Source of the DNA: Eggerthellaceae bacterium
GTDB taxonomy: Bacteria > Actinomycetota > Coriobacteriia > Coriobacteriales > Eggerthellaceae
NCBI GenBank assembly: GCA_022644775.1
Contig: JALCHN010000016.1
Coordinates: 1-38,167 of the forward strand
DNA length: 38,167 nucleotides
Reading direction: 5' to 3'
Each line of letters opens with the position of its first letter. Positions within the stretch are counted from its first letter, which is position 1. The position numbers and the translations under genes are program-made. Below the pieces are notes generated by a model, which saw only the letters and a list, made by a program, of their open reading frames with translations, was not told where the DNA came from and did no database searches. Below are positions 24,571 through 34,346 of this stretch, in pieces.

Positions 24571-25983
24571 ATGAGGGACATTCGCATTAGCGACACCACC
24601 ATGAAAGCCGCCAAGGACGCCAAGTCCATCGAACTTTCGTTCAAGGAAAAGCTTGAACTGTCGAAGCTCCTAAACCGACTGTCCGTTTCCGTGGTCGAAA
24701 TCGAAGGCATCGAAAAGCCCAAGGTCGACAGCCTCCGCATCAAGTCGATCGCCTCGATCGTGACCGATGCGGTGCTCGCCGTTCCCGTCAAGCTCGACGG
24801 GGAAGACGTCGACCAGATCTGGGAATGCCTGGCCGAAGCCAAGCACCCGCGCCTGCAGGTCATGGCGTCGGTGAGCCCCGCGCAGATGGAGTACATCTAC
24901 CATAAGAAGGCCCCCGCGATGCTCGACTCGATCGAGCAGACGGTCGCCGCGGCCGCCGCGCTCTGCCCCGACGTCGAATTCATCGCCGAAGACGCCACCC
25001 GCGCCGACCAGGACTACCTGGGCGAGGCCATCACGCGCGCCATCAAAGCCGGCGCCACCACGGTCACGATCTTCGACGAAGCGGGCAACATGCTCCCCGA
25101 AGAGTTCGGCGCCTTCGTCGACGATTTGGTGAAGTTCGTTCCCGAACTCAACGACATCTCGCTCGGCATCGCCTGCTCCGACGCCCTCTACATGGCCAAC
25201 GCCTGCGCCACCGCCGGCATCATGGCGGGCGTCGACGAAATCAAGGCCTCCATGTACTCCTTGGGCATCACCTCGGTCGAGAAGATGGCCAAGATCATCA
25301 CCGACAAGCGCGACCAGCTCGGCGTGACCACCGGCGTGCGCACCACCGAAATCAAGCGCGTGTCCGAACAGATCCGCCGCATCTGCGAGAGCGGCGACGC
25401 CCAGGGTCCCTCAATCGCGAGCACGAGCGAAGTCGACGGATCCATCCAGCTCGACGTGAACGACACGATCGAAACGGTGACCGCCTGCGCCGCCAAGCTC
25501 GGCTACGAGCTTTCGGCCGAAGACCAGGTCAACGTCTACGAAGCCTTCCGCCGCATCGCTGAAAAGAAGGACGTCGTGGGCAGCCGCGAGCTCGACACGA
25601 TCGTCGCCACGGCGGCCCTGCAGGTGCCCGCCACCTACGAAATCGTCGACTACGTGTTCAATTCGGGCAACCACATCCGCTCCACCGCCCGCGTCCACCT
25701 GAAGAAGGACGACGAGGACCTGGAATACGTGGGCATGGGCGACGGCCCGATCGACGCCGCCTTCGCCGCCGTCGAGCACCTGGTGGGCCAGCACTTCGAA
25801 CTCGACGACTTCCAAATCCAGTCCGTCACCGAAGGCCACGAGGCCATGGGCCACACGCTCGTGAAGCTCGCAGCCAACGGCAAGCTCTATTCCGGCCGCG
25901 GCATTTCCACCGACATCGTGGGCGCCGCCATCCGCGCCTTCGTGAGCGCCGTGAACAAGATCGTCTATGAGGAGCAGAACTAA
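24571..25983 (+). CDS. LeuA-like protein lacking catalytic motifs, with LeuA regulatory domain
   Basis: This 470-residue protein has the layout of 2-isopropylmalate synthase: an N-terminal TIM-barrel-like region (1-~300) and a C-terminal LeuA dimer/regulatory domain (~340-470, with a GDGPIDAAFAAVEHLVG pattern and SGRGISTDIVGAAIRAFVSAVNKIV). The catalytic motifs are absent. The canonical DTTLRDGEQ reads DTTMKAAKD (residues 8-16), so the metal Asp and its Arg are lost. The HCHND metal site reads GIACSD (199-204), and GLGERAGN is replaced by SLGITSVEK. The active LeuA in this window keeps all three. It may be a regulatory pseudoenzyme binding leucine or another acyl ligand, or an enzyme with new chemistry. 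The ATG 24571 has AGGAG eight bases upstream. Its stop overlaps the next start (TAATG). Confidence 0.85.
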   Translation: MRDIRISDTTMKAAKDAKSIELSFKEKLELSKLLNRLSVSVVEIEGIEKPKVDSLRIKSIASIVTDAVLAVPVKLDGEDVDQIWECLAEAKHPRLQVMASVSPAQMEYIYHKKAPAMLDSIEQTVAAAAALCPDVEFIAEDATRADQDYLGEAITRAIKAGATTVTIFDEAGNMLPEEFGAFVDDLVKFVPELNDISLGIACSDALYMANACATAGIMAGVDEIKASMYSLGITSVEKMAKIITDKRDQLGVTTGVRTTEIKRVSEQIRRICESGDAQGPSIASTSEVDGSIQLDVNDTIETVTACAAKLGYELSAEDQVNVYEAFRRIAEKKDVVGSRELDTIVATAALQVPATYEIVDYVFNSGNHIRSTARVHLKKDDEDLEYVGMGDGPIDAAFAAVEHLVGQHFELDDFQIQSVTEGHEAMGHTLVKLAANGKLYSGRGISTDIVGAAIRAFVSAVNKIVYEEQN

Positions 25984-28481
25984 TGAAGCTTTCGTTTTCC
26001 ACTCGAGGCTGGCAGAACCGTTCCTGGGACGAATTGGTCGGCCTCGCAACCGAAATGGAATTCAACGGCATCGAGGTGAGCGACGTCCAGGCCAACGAGT
26101 CCTTCTCGGGCAAGGGCGCTCCCTTCGACCCCTCGATTGCCCGCGCCACGGCCCGCGACCTGCGCGGCAAGGGGCTTGAGATCCCCGTCTTCGACACGAC
26201 GATCGACATTTCCGAAGACGTCGACCGCACCGAAGAGGTCAAACGGCTTATCGACCTTGCCGCCATCGCCGGCGCCCAGAGCGTGAGCGTGAAGGCCCAC
26301 CACGACAACGAAGACCGCGTGCGTGCCGCCCTTTCGGCGCTCATCGACTACGCCCGCGAGCGCAAGGTGGCCATCCTTTTGGAAACCACCGGCATCTACG
26401 CCGACACCGAGCGCCTGGTGAAGATGCTCGACGAATTCGCAAGCGACTACATCGCCGCCTTGTGGGACGTCCACCATCCCGTGCGCGACTTCGGCGAAAA
26501 GCCGGCCATCACCATCCGCAACCTGGGCGCCTACGTGCGCCACGTGCACATGCGCGACTCGTCCGACGACGGCGACTTCAACCTGGTGGGCGAGGGTACC
26601 CTGCCCATCGCCGACGTGATGCGCGCGCTCGCCTCGGTCAACTACGACGGCTTCGTCTCGATCGAATGCGAGCCCACCTGGATCGACGGCCTCGACGACC
26701 CGAGCGTCATCTTCCCCTACTACGTCAACTACATGAGCCGCTTCGACGACACGAAGAAGGCCCGCAACCCGCTGCTCTTGAACCACGACGGCACGGGACA
26801 GTACGTCTGGGAGAAAGACGAGCTCATCGACCTCACCTTCCCCCAGGTGCTCGACCGCATGGTGCAGGAATTCCCCGACCAGTACGCCTTCCGCTACACC
26901 ACGCTCGACTACACGCGCACCTACGAAGAGTTCCGCGACGACGTCGACAACTTCGCGCGTGCCCTGCTCTCGCTGGGCGTGAAGCCGGGCAGCAAGGTCG
27001 CCATCTGGGCCACCAACGTGCCGGCCTGGTTCATCACCTTCTGGGCCGCCACCAAGATCGGCGCCGTGCTCGTGACGGTCAACACCGCCTACAAGGTGCA
27101 CGAAGCCGAATACCTGCTGCGCCAGTCGGACACGCATACCCTCGTCATGATCGAGAGCGCGCTCGACTCCAACTACAAGGACATCATCAACGAGCTCTGC
27201 CCCGAAATCGCCGAAAGCACCCCGGGCGAGCCCCTGCACTGCAAGAAGCTGCCTTTCTTGCGCAACGTGATCACGGTCGACTTCAAGATGCCGGGCGCCC
27301 TCACGTTCGAAGAGGCCTTCGACCGCGCCGATCTGGTCCCGCGCGAAGAGGTGCAGCGCCTGGCCGACAAGGTCCAGCCCGACGACGTGTGCAACATGCA
27401 GTACACGAGCGGCACGACCGGCTTCCCTAAGGGCGTCATGCTCACCCATCGCAACGTGGTCAACGACGGCAAGTGCATCGGCGACCGCATGGGCCTTTCC
27501 ACGGCCGACCGCATGATGGTCCAGGTGCCCATGTTCCACTGCTTCGGCATGGTCCTTTCGATGACCTCGTCGATGACCCATGGCGCCACCCTGTGCCCCA
27601 TGCCCTACTTCAGCGCCCGCGCGTCGCTGTCCTGCATCACGCAGGAGCGCATCACCTGCTTCAACGGCGTGCCCACGATGTTCATCGCGATGTTCAACCA
27701 TCCCGACTACAAGAAGACCGACTTCTCGCATATGCGCACGGGCATCATGGCCGGTTCCGGCTGCCCGCCCGAGCTCATGCGCCGCGCCGCCCAGCCCGAC
27801 GAGATGAACATGCGCGGCATCGTGAGCGTCTACGGCCAGACCGAATCGTCGCCCGGCGCCACGATGTCGGCCTGGACCGATCCTTTGTGGCTGCGCACCG
27901 ACACGGTGGGCTACGCCTTCCCGCACGTGGAATGCAAGGTCATCGACCCCGACACGGGCGAGGAGCTGCCCGCCGGCGTCAACGGCGAGTTCTGCAGCCG
28001 CGGCTACAACACGATGAAGGGCTACTACAAGATGCCCGAAGCCACGCGCAGCACGATCGACGAAGAGCACTGGCTGCACTCCGGCGACATCGCCATGCAC
28101 GACGAGCAGGGCAACTACATCGTCACCGGTCGCCTGAAGGACATGATCATCCGCGGCGGCGAGAACCTCTACCCCAAGGAAATCGAAGAGTTCATCTACA
28201 CCCACCCCAAGGTGCAGGACGTCCAGGTCATCGGCGTGCCCGACAAGAAGTACGGCGAAGAGGCCGCGGCCTTCATCATCCTGAAGGCGGGGGAGGCCGT
28301 CACCGAAGACGAGATGCGCGAGTTCATCAAGACCCACATCGCCCGCCACAAGGTGCCCCGCTACATCCGCTTCGTCGACGAGTTCCCCATGAACGCCGCC
28401 GGCAAGGTGCTCAAGTACAAGATGCGCGAAGCCATGGCCAAGGAACTGGGCCTGGAAGACCTGCTCGACAAGAAGAAGTAA
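25983..28481 (+). CDS. Fusion: xylose-isomerase-like TIM barrel + acyl-CoA synthetase
   Basis: This 832-residue protein has two domains. Residues 1-~260 form a sugar-phosphate isomerase/epimerase-type TIM barrel with a likely metal site: Glu134 (LLETTG), Asp162-x-x-His165 (WDVHH), His187/His189 (HVHMRD) and Glu228 (SIECE). Residues ~285-832 are an AMP-forming acyl-CoA synthetase: YTSGTTGFPKG at 474-484, the SVYGQTESSPG acid-binding motif, HSGD, GRLKDMIIRGGENLYP (717-732) and the catalytic Lys808 in AAGKVLKYK. The ligase part is complete and of typical size. No stop or start separates the two. It overlaps the pseudo-LeuA stop by one base and is 109 bases before leuC. TIM-barrel relatives include isomerases, IolE-like and 3-dehydroshikimate dehydratase-type enzymes, so the acid that is made and activated is unknown. 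Confidence 0.88.
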   Translation: MKLSFSTRGWQNRSWDELVGLATEMEFNGIEVSDVQANESFSGKGAPFDPSIARATARDLRGKGLEIPVFDTTIDISEDVDRTEEVKRLIDLAAIAGAQSVSVKAHHDNEDRVRAALSALIDYARERKVAILLETTGIYADTERLVKMLDEFASDYIAALWDVHHPVRDFGEKPAITIRNLGAYVRHVHMRDSSDDGDFNLVGEGTLPIADVMRALASVNYDGFVSIECEPTWIDGLDDPSVIFPYYVNYMSRFDDTKKARNPLLLNHDGTGQYVWEKDELIDLTFPQVLDRMVQEFPDQYAFRYTTLDYTRTYEEFRDDVDNFARALLSLGVKPGSKVAIWATNVPAWFITFWAATKIGAVLVTVNTAYKVHEAEYLLRQSDTHTLVMIESALDSNYKDIINELCPEIAESTPGEPLHCKKLPFLRNVITVDFKMPGALTFEEAFDRADLVPREEVQRLADKVQPDDVCNMQYTSGTTGFPKGVMLTHRNVVNDGKCIGDRMGLSTADRMMVQVPMFHCFGMVLSMTSSMTHGATLCPMPYFSARASLSCITQERITCFNGVPTMFIAMFNHPDYKKTDFSHMRTGIMAGSGCPPELMRRAAQPDEMNMRGIVSVYGQTESSPGATMSAWTDPLWLRTDTVGYAFPHVECKVIDPDTGEELPAGVNGEFCSRGYNTMKGYYKMPEATRSTIDEEHWLHSGDIAMHDEQGNYIVTGRLKDMIIRGGENLYPKEIEEFIYTHPKVQDVQVIGVPDKKYGEEAAAFIILKAGEAVTEDEMREFIKTHIARHKVPRYIRFVDEFPMNAAGKVLKYKMREAMAKELGLEDLLDKKK

Positions 28482-28497
28482 GCGCCACCGTTATCCC

Positions 28498-28528
28498 GCG
28501 GGCGCGTTTCGCAACCCAACGCGCCCGC
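28498..28528 (+). terminator. Hairpin between the fusion gene and leuC
   Basis: A perfect 11-bp stem, GCGGGCGCGTT (28498-28508) with AACGCGCCCGC (28518-28528), closes a 9-nt loop. Only a broken T-tract follows (TTCATCCCCTTT). It suggests partial termination before leuC. Confidence 0.6.
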
Positions 28529-28590
28529 TTCATCCCCTTTCAATTAGATTGATTTACCAGCGTTTTTCCCTTGAAGGAGGAAGGCTTAGC

Positions 28591-29856
<1,266 letters not shown>

Positions 29857-29869
29857 AAAGGGAAGCGAA

Positions 29870-30379
29870 ATGAAGTTCGAAGGAAACGCGCACCGCTACG
29901 GGCGCGACATCGACACCGACGTGATTATCCCGGCGCGCTACCTGACCACCACGGTCCCCGAAGAGCTCGCCAAGCACTGCCTGGAAGACTTGGACCCCTC
30001 CTTCGCCTCGAAGGTGGAGCCGGGCGACATCCTGGTGGCCGAAGAGAACTTCGGCTGCGGCTCGTCGCGCGAGCACGCTCCGATTTCGATCAAGGCGGCG
30101 GGCGTGAGCGTGGTCATCGCCAAGAGCTTCGCCCGCATCTTCTACCGCAACTCGATCAACATCGGCCTGCCCATCATGGAATGCGCCGAAGCGGTCGACG
30201 GCATCAAAACCGGCGACAGGGTGGCGGTCGACGCCGACACGGGCACGATCAAAAACCTCACGACGGGCGAGGAATTCCACGCCCAGCCCTTCCCGCCCTT
30301 CATTCAGGAAATCATCGAATACGGCGGCCTTATCCCGCGCACCAAGGCCAAGCTCGCCAAGGAGCAGCAGGCTTCGTAA
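29870..30379 (+). CDS. leuD: 3-isopropylmalate dehydratase small subunit
   Basis: This 169-residue swivel-domain subunit completes the isopropylmalate isomerase with Leu[17 protein letters not shown] at the start and [41 protein letters not shown] in the middle are family signatures; the GSSRE loop binds the substrate carboxylate. Its length matches the short LeuD type, which pairs with short LeuC. GAAAGGGAAG precedes the ATG. It is 13 bases after leuC and 94 bases before leuA. Confidence 0.96.
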   Translation: MKFEGNAHRYGRDIDTDVIIPARYLTTTVPEELAKHCLEDLDPSFASKVEPGDILVAEENFGCGSSREHAPISIKAAGVSVVIAKSFARIFYRNSINIGLPIMECAEAVDGIKTGDRVAVDADTGTIKNLTTGEEFHAQPFPPFIQEIIEYGGLIPRTKAKLAKEQQAS

Positions 30380-30423
30380 CGGGCCGCATTCCGTACGTTA
30401 AGAACCATACATGTGTGACAAAT

Positions 30424-30443
30424 CCCGTCCCAATCGGGGCGGG
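30424..30443 (+). promoter_or_regulatory. Hairpin in the leuD-leuA gap
   Basis: CCCGTCCC (30424-30431) pairs with GGGGCGGG (30436-30443), with one wobble, around AATC. It lies about 17 bases before the leuA ribosome binding site. A short in-frame upstream ATG (30411) precedes it. It may tune leuA expression or be an incidental structure. Confidence 0.35.
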
Positions 30444-30473
30444 CTTGGATACCTGCAACCAGTGGAGGCATCA

Positions 30474-32000
30474 ATGAGCAGGAAAATCGCAATTTTCGAC
30501 ACTACCTTGCGCGACGGCGAGCAGTCGCCTGGCGCCTCGATGAACACCCAGGAGAAGCTGGTCATCACCCGTCAGCTCCTCCGCTTGGGCGTCGACGTCA
30601 TCGAAGCCGGCTTCCCCATCTCGAGCCCGGGCGACTTCCAGTCGGTGCAGCGCATCGCCGCCGAAGTGGGCGACCGCGCCGTCACCTGCGCCCTTTCGCG
30701 CGCCGTCGACAAGGACATCGACGAATGCGGCCGCGCGCTGGCCGATTGCCCGCGTCCCCGCATCCACACCGGCATCGGCGTGAGCCCCCAGCATCTGAAG
30801 TACAAGTTCCGCGGCATGAGCCTGGAAGAGGCCATCGACCGCGGCGTGCACGCGGTCAAGCGCGCCCGCAAATACACCGACGACGTCGAGTTCTACGCCG
30901 AAGACGCCGGTCGCGCCCCCTTCGAGGACCTGGCCCGCATGATCGAGGCCGCCGTGAAGGCCGGCGCCACGGTCGTCAACATTCCCGACACCACCGGCTT
31001 CGAGATGCCCTGGGTCTTCGGCGAGCGCATCAAGTACCTGCGCGAGCACGTCGACGGCATCGAGGACGTCGATATCTCGGTGCACTGCCACAACGACCTG
31101 GGCATGGCCACCGCCCTTGCCATGGAAGGCGTGCGCAACGGCGCCACCCAGATCGAGTGCACGATCAACGGCCTGGGCGAGCGCGCCGGCAACACCGCCA
31201 TGGAAGAAGTGGTCATGGCGATCAAGATGCACGGCGAAGAGCTCGACGCCCATACCGACATCGACCCGTCAGAATTCCTGCAGGCCTCGCGCCTGGTGAG
31301 CTCGGTCACCGGCTTCCCCGTACCGCCCAACAAGGCCATCGTGGGCTCCAACGCCTTCTCGCATAGCTCGGGCATCCACCAGGACGGCGTGATCAAGGGC
31401 CGCGACACCTACGAGATCATCGACCCCGCGATCGTGGGCGCCAAGGGCTCGAGCATCGTGCTTTCGGCCCGTTCCGGCCATGCCGCCCTGCGCAAGCGCC
31501 TCGAGGATCTGGGCTACGATGTGGGCGACAAAGAGCACTTCGACAAGATCTACCGCGACTTCCTCGACCTGGCCGACCGCAAGAAGGAGGTCATGGACGA
31601 GGACCTGCACTCGCTCATGGGCGAGCGCGCCCGCAACGAGGACGCCCTCTACCAGCTCAAGGCCACCCAGATCAGTTGCGGCCAACCGCTGACCCCCACG
31701 GCGACCGTCACGATCGTTGACCCCGAAGGCAAAGAGCACATCGCCTGCGAGTACGGCACCGGCCCGATCGACGCTCTCTACAAGGCCATCGATAAGGTCG
31801 TGCAAGCCGATTGCGACCTGAGCGAGTTCATCGTGCAGTCGGTCACCCGCGGCATCGACGCCCTGGGCGAGGTCACCGTGCGCATCATGAGCGCCGACGG
31901 CGAGGTCTTCAGCGGCCGCGGTTCCGAATGCGACATCACGGTGAGCTCGGCCAAGGCCTACCTCAACGCCCTCAACCGCATGATCCGCAAAGAGCACTAG
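30474..32000 (+). CDS. leuA: 2-isopropylmalate synthase
   Basis: This 508-residue enzyme condenses acetyl-CoA with 2-oxoisovalerate, the first committed step of leucine synthesis. Motifs are intact: FDTTLRDGEQSPG (Arg13-Asp14), HCHNDLGMA (His204, His206) and INGLGERAGN. NAFSHSSGIHQDGV follows, then the C-terminal leucine-binding regulatory domain (about 370-508, GTGPIDALYKAIDKVV and SGRGSECDITVSSAKAYLNALNRMI). The ATG follows TGGAGG. The upstream in-frame ATG at 30411 would add 21 residues but has no good ribosome binding site. It sits between leuD and leuB, and the pseudo-LeuA at 24571 shares the regulatory domain. Confidence 0.95.
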   Translation: MSRKIAIFDTTLRDGEQSPGASMNTQEKLVITRQLLRLGVDVIEAGFPISSPGDFQSVQRIAAEVGDRAVTCALSRAVDKDIDECGRALADCPRPRIHTGIGVSPQHLKYKFRGMSLEEAIDRGVHAVKRARKYTDDVEFYAEDAGRAPFEDLARMIEAAVKAGATVVNIPDTTGFEMPWVFGERIKYLREHVDGIEDVDISVHCHNDLGMATALAMEGVRNGATQIECTINGLGERAGNTAMEEVVMAIKMHGEELDAHTDIDPSEFLQASRLVSSVTGFPVPPNKAIVGSNAFSHSSGIHQDGVIKGRDTYEIIDPAIVGAKGSSIVLSARSGHAALRKRLEDLGYDVGDKEHFDKIYRDFLDLADRKKEVMDEDLHSLMGERARNEDALYQLKATQISCGQPLTPTATVTIVDPEGKEHIACEYGTGPIDALYKAIDKVVQADCDLSEFIVQSVTRGIDALGEVTVRIMSADGEVFSGRGSECDITVSSAKAYLNALNRMIRKEH

Positions 32001-32009
32001 GGAGCGCAC

Positions 32010-33116
32010 GTGGAAACGAAGAAGATCTGCCTCTTGCCCGGCGACGGGATCGGCCCTGAAATCATCGCGGAAGGCGTGAAGGCGCTCGACGCGGTGGGGA
32101 AGAAGTACGGCGTCGCCTTCGACTACGAAGAGGCGCTCATCGGCGGAGTCGCCATCGATGCGGTGGGCAACCCCTTGCCCGAAGAGACGCTCGACGCGGC
32201 CCGCGCGAGCGACGCGGTGCTGCTCGCGGCCGTGGGCGGCCCCAAGTGGGACACCACCGACAGCAGCAAGCCCCGTCCCGAACAGGGCCTGCTGGGCATC
32301 CGCAAGCAGCTGGGCCTCTACACCAACCTGCGCCCCGTGCGCATCTTCGACGCCCTGCGCGACGCCTCGACCCTGAAGTCCGACGTGGTGGAAGGCGTCG
32401 ACCTGGTGATCGTCCGCGAGCTCACGGGCGGCCTCTACTTCGGCCGTCGCGAGCGCTTCTACGACGAAGAGGGCGCCGGCGCCAACGGCGGCCGCGGCCA
32501 GCGCGCCGTCGACACGCTCGAGTACCGCGAGTACGAAGTCGAGCGCATCGCCCGCCAGGCCTTCCGCGCCGCCCAGACCCGCCGCGGCCGCGTGCACAGC
32601 ATCGACAAGGCCAACGTGCTCGACACTTCGCGCATGTGGCGCGAAATCGTCCATCGCGTGCACGACGAGGAGTTCCCCGAAATCGAGCTCATCGACATGC
32701 TCGTCGACAACACGGCCATGCAGCTGGTGAACAACCCCCGCCAGTTCGACGTCATCGTGACCGAGAACATGTTCGGCGACATCCTCTCCGACGAAGCCGC
32801 TCAGATCGCAGGCAGCCTGGGAATGCTCGCGAGCGCCTCGCTCGGCGACGGGGTGGGGCTCTTCGAGCCGAGCCACGGGTCGGCGCCCGACATCGCCGGC
32901 CGCGGCATCGCCAACCCGCTCGCCCAGATCCTTTCGGTGGGCATGATGCTCCAGTACGCCTTCGGCATGACCGACGCCGCCGCTGACGTGACCCGCGCCG
33001 TGTCGCAGGTCCTCGACGAGGGCTGGCGCACGGGCGATCTGGCCACGAGCGCTACGCCGGCCGATCGCGTGGTCGGCACCGTCGCTATGGGCGATTTGGT
33101 GGCGGAGCGCATCTAG
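32010..33116 (+). CDS. leuB: 3-isopropylmalate dehydrogenase
   Basis: This 368-residue NAD-dependent dehydrogenase oxidises and decarboxylates 3-isopropylmalate to 2-oxoisocaproate. Family marks: [11 protein letters not shown] at the start, [22 protein letters not shown] (the LeuB-type substrate loop, with Leu rather than the Ser of isocitrate dehydrogenase), [11 protein letters not shown], and [18 protein letters not shown] near the C-terminus. The Asp cluster in [14 protein letters not shown] binds Mg. The start is GTG 32010 with GGGAG six bases upstream, nine bases after the leuA stop, so it is probably coupled. It is the last gene of the leucine cluster and is followed by a strong terminator. 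Confidence 0.96.
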   Translation: METKKICLLPGDGIGPEIIAEGVKALDAVGKKYGVAFDYEEALIGGVAIDAVGNPLPEETLDAARASDAVLLAAVGGPKWDTTDSSKPRPEQGLLGIRKQLGLYTNLRPVRIFDALRDASTLKSDVVEGVDLVIVRELTGGLYFGRRERFYDEEGAGANGGRGQRAVDTLEYREYEVERIARQAFRAAQTRRGRVHSIDKANVLDTSRMWREIVHRVHDEEFPEIELIDMLVDNTAMQLVNNPRQFDVIVTENMFGDILSDEAAQIAGSLGMLASASLGDGVGLFEPSHGSAPDIAGRGIANPLAQILSVGMMLQYAFGMTDAAADVTRAVSQVLDEGWRTGDLATSATPADRVVGTVAMGDLVAERI

Positions 33117-33166
33117 GCGCGCTCGCATAGTCCGGGTCCGGCGTTGCGCCGCGCTCGCTGCGCGCA

Positions 33167-33207
33167 GGGGCGCGGCACGCGGAACGCTCCGCGGCCGCGC
33201 CCCTTTT
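33167..33207 (+). terminator. Rho-independent terminator after leuB
   Basis: A perfect 10-bp GC stem, GGGGCGCGGC (33167-33176) with GCCGCGCCCC (33194-33203), has an inner CGCGGA/TCCGCG hairpin in its loop. TTTT follows directly. It marks the end of the leu operon. Confidence 0.82.
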
Positions 33208-33314
33208 GCGTGCGTGCGGCCCGCCCGAGTTTTTCCGCACCCCGTTTCGTGCGCATGACCTGGCCTTAGCCGGCACAAGGCCCCTCTGGTCTGGCGCGTT
33301 ACCGTCCCGTCATG

Positions 33315-33365
33315 TTCCTGATACGTAAATTTTGCATTACAATGCCTTTCCGTGCCTAGGCACGG
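33315..33365 (+). promoter_or_regulatory. Promoter and perfect 16-bp palindrome upstream of the nucleoside hydrolase
   Basis: TTCCTG (33315-33320) and TACAAT (33338-33343) are 17 bp apart. The perfect palindrome CCGTGCCTAGGCACGG follows at 33350-33365, right where transcription would start, 35 bases before the gene. It looks like an operator for a dimeric repressor (LacI- or GntR-like). No regulator gene is next to it. Confidence 0.6.
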
Positions 33366-33399
33366 CAAACACACATTCGACCATGAAGAAGGTGCTCGC

Positions 33400-34341
33400 A
33401 TGACGAAGAAGATCATTCTCGATTGCGACCCCGGCCATGACGACGCGGTTGCCATCCTCCTTGCGGTGGGCAATCCCGAAATCGATCTGCTGGGAGTAAC
33501 GACGGTCGGCGGCAACCAGAGCCTCGACAAGGTAACCTACAACGCGCGCGCGGTGCTCGAAAAGGCCCACGCGACCGATATCCCCGTCTACGCCGGCTGC
33601 GACCGTCCGCTCATCCGTCCGCAGGAAGTCGCCGCGTCGATCCACGGCGAAACCGGTCTCGACGGCGTCGAGCTGCCCGTGCCCACCCGTCCGCTCGAGG
33701 ACATGCACGCGGTCAACTACATCGTGAAGACCATCATGGAACACGAGCCCGGCACGATCACCCTCGTGCCCACCGGCCCGCTCACCAACATCGCGATGGC
33801 CTGCCGCATGGAGCCCCGGATCGTCGACCGCGTGAAGGAAGTCGTCCTCATGGGCGGCGGCTACCACGTGGGCAACTGGAGCGCCGTGGCCGAATTCAAC
33901 ATCAAGGTCGACCCCGAAGCGGCCCATGTCGTCTTCAACGAGCCCTGGCCCCTCACGATGGTCGGCCTCGACCTCACCCATCAGGCCCTCTGCACGCCCG
34001 CTGTGCAGAAGCAGATCGAGTCGGTGGGCACCCCGCTCGCCACGTTCGTGAGCGGGCTCATGGACTTCTTCCGCAAGACCTACCAGGACAACCAGGACTT
34101 CGTGGACCCGCCGGTGCACGACCCCTGCACCGTCGCCTACCTGATCGACCCCACGTGCGTGCAGACGCGCCGCTGCCCGATCGACATCGAAATTCACGGC
34201 GAGCAGACCCTCGGCATGACCGTCTGCGACCTGCGCGGCCCCGAGCCCGCGGCCGATGAATGCCACACCCAGGTGGCCACCAAGCTCGACTTCAAGAAGT
34301 TCTGGGACCTCGTGACCGACGCAATCGAAAGGATCGGCTAA
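33400..34341 (+). CDS. Ribonucleoside hydrolase
   Basis: This 313-residue protein belongs to the inosine-uridine nucleoside N-ribohydrolase family (RihA/B/C). The signature DCDPGHDDA (Asp8, Asp10, Asp14, Asp15) forms the Ca2+/ribose site, and VPTGPLTNIA, VLMGGGY and DLTHQALCTP match the rest of the active site. The catalytic loop near HDPCTVAYLIDP (residues about 245) holds the late His-Asp. It splits a nucleoside to ribose plus base. The ATG has AAGAAGGTG upstream. It leads the cluster with an MFS gene (five bases later) and a ribokinase, a logical salvage route. Base preference cannot be read from the sequence. Confidence 0.92.
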   Translation: MTKKIILDCDPGHDDAVAILLAVGNPEIDLLGVTTVGGNQSLDKVTYNARAVLEKAHATDIPVYAGCDRPLIRPQEVAASIHGETGLDGVELPVPTRPLEDMHAVNYIVKTIMEHEPGTITLVPTGPLTNIAMACRMEPRIVDRVKEVVLMGGGYHVGNWSAVAEFNIKVDPEAAHVVFNEPWPLTMVGLDLTHQALCTPAVQKQIESVGTPLATFVSGLMDFFRKTYQDNQDFVDPPVHDPCTVAYLIDPTCVQTRRCPIDIEIHGEQTLGMTVCDLRGPEPAADECHTQVATKLDFKKFWDLVTDAIERIG

Positions 34342-34346
34342 CCCTT

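Noticed and set aside
25980-28349. Long open frame antisense to the TIM-barrel/ligase fusion
   Set aside because: Same shadow type; the sense protein has all ligase motifs.
31269-33530. Long antisense open frame over leuA and leuB
   Set aside because: Shadow of two highly conserved enzymes; no independent evidence.
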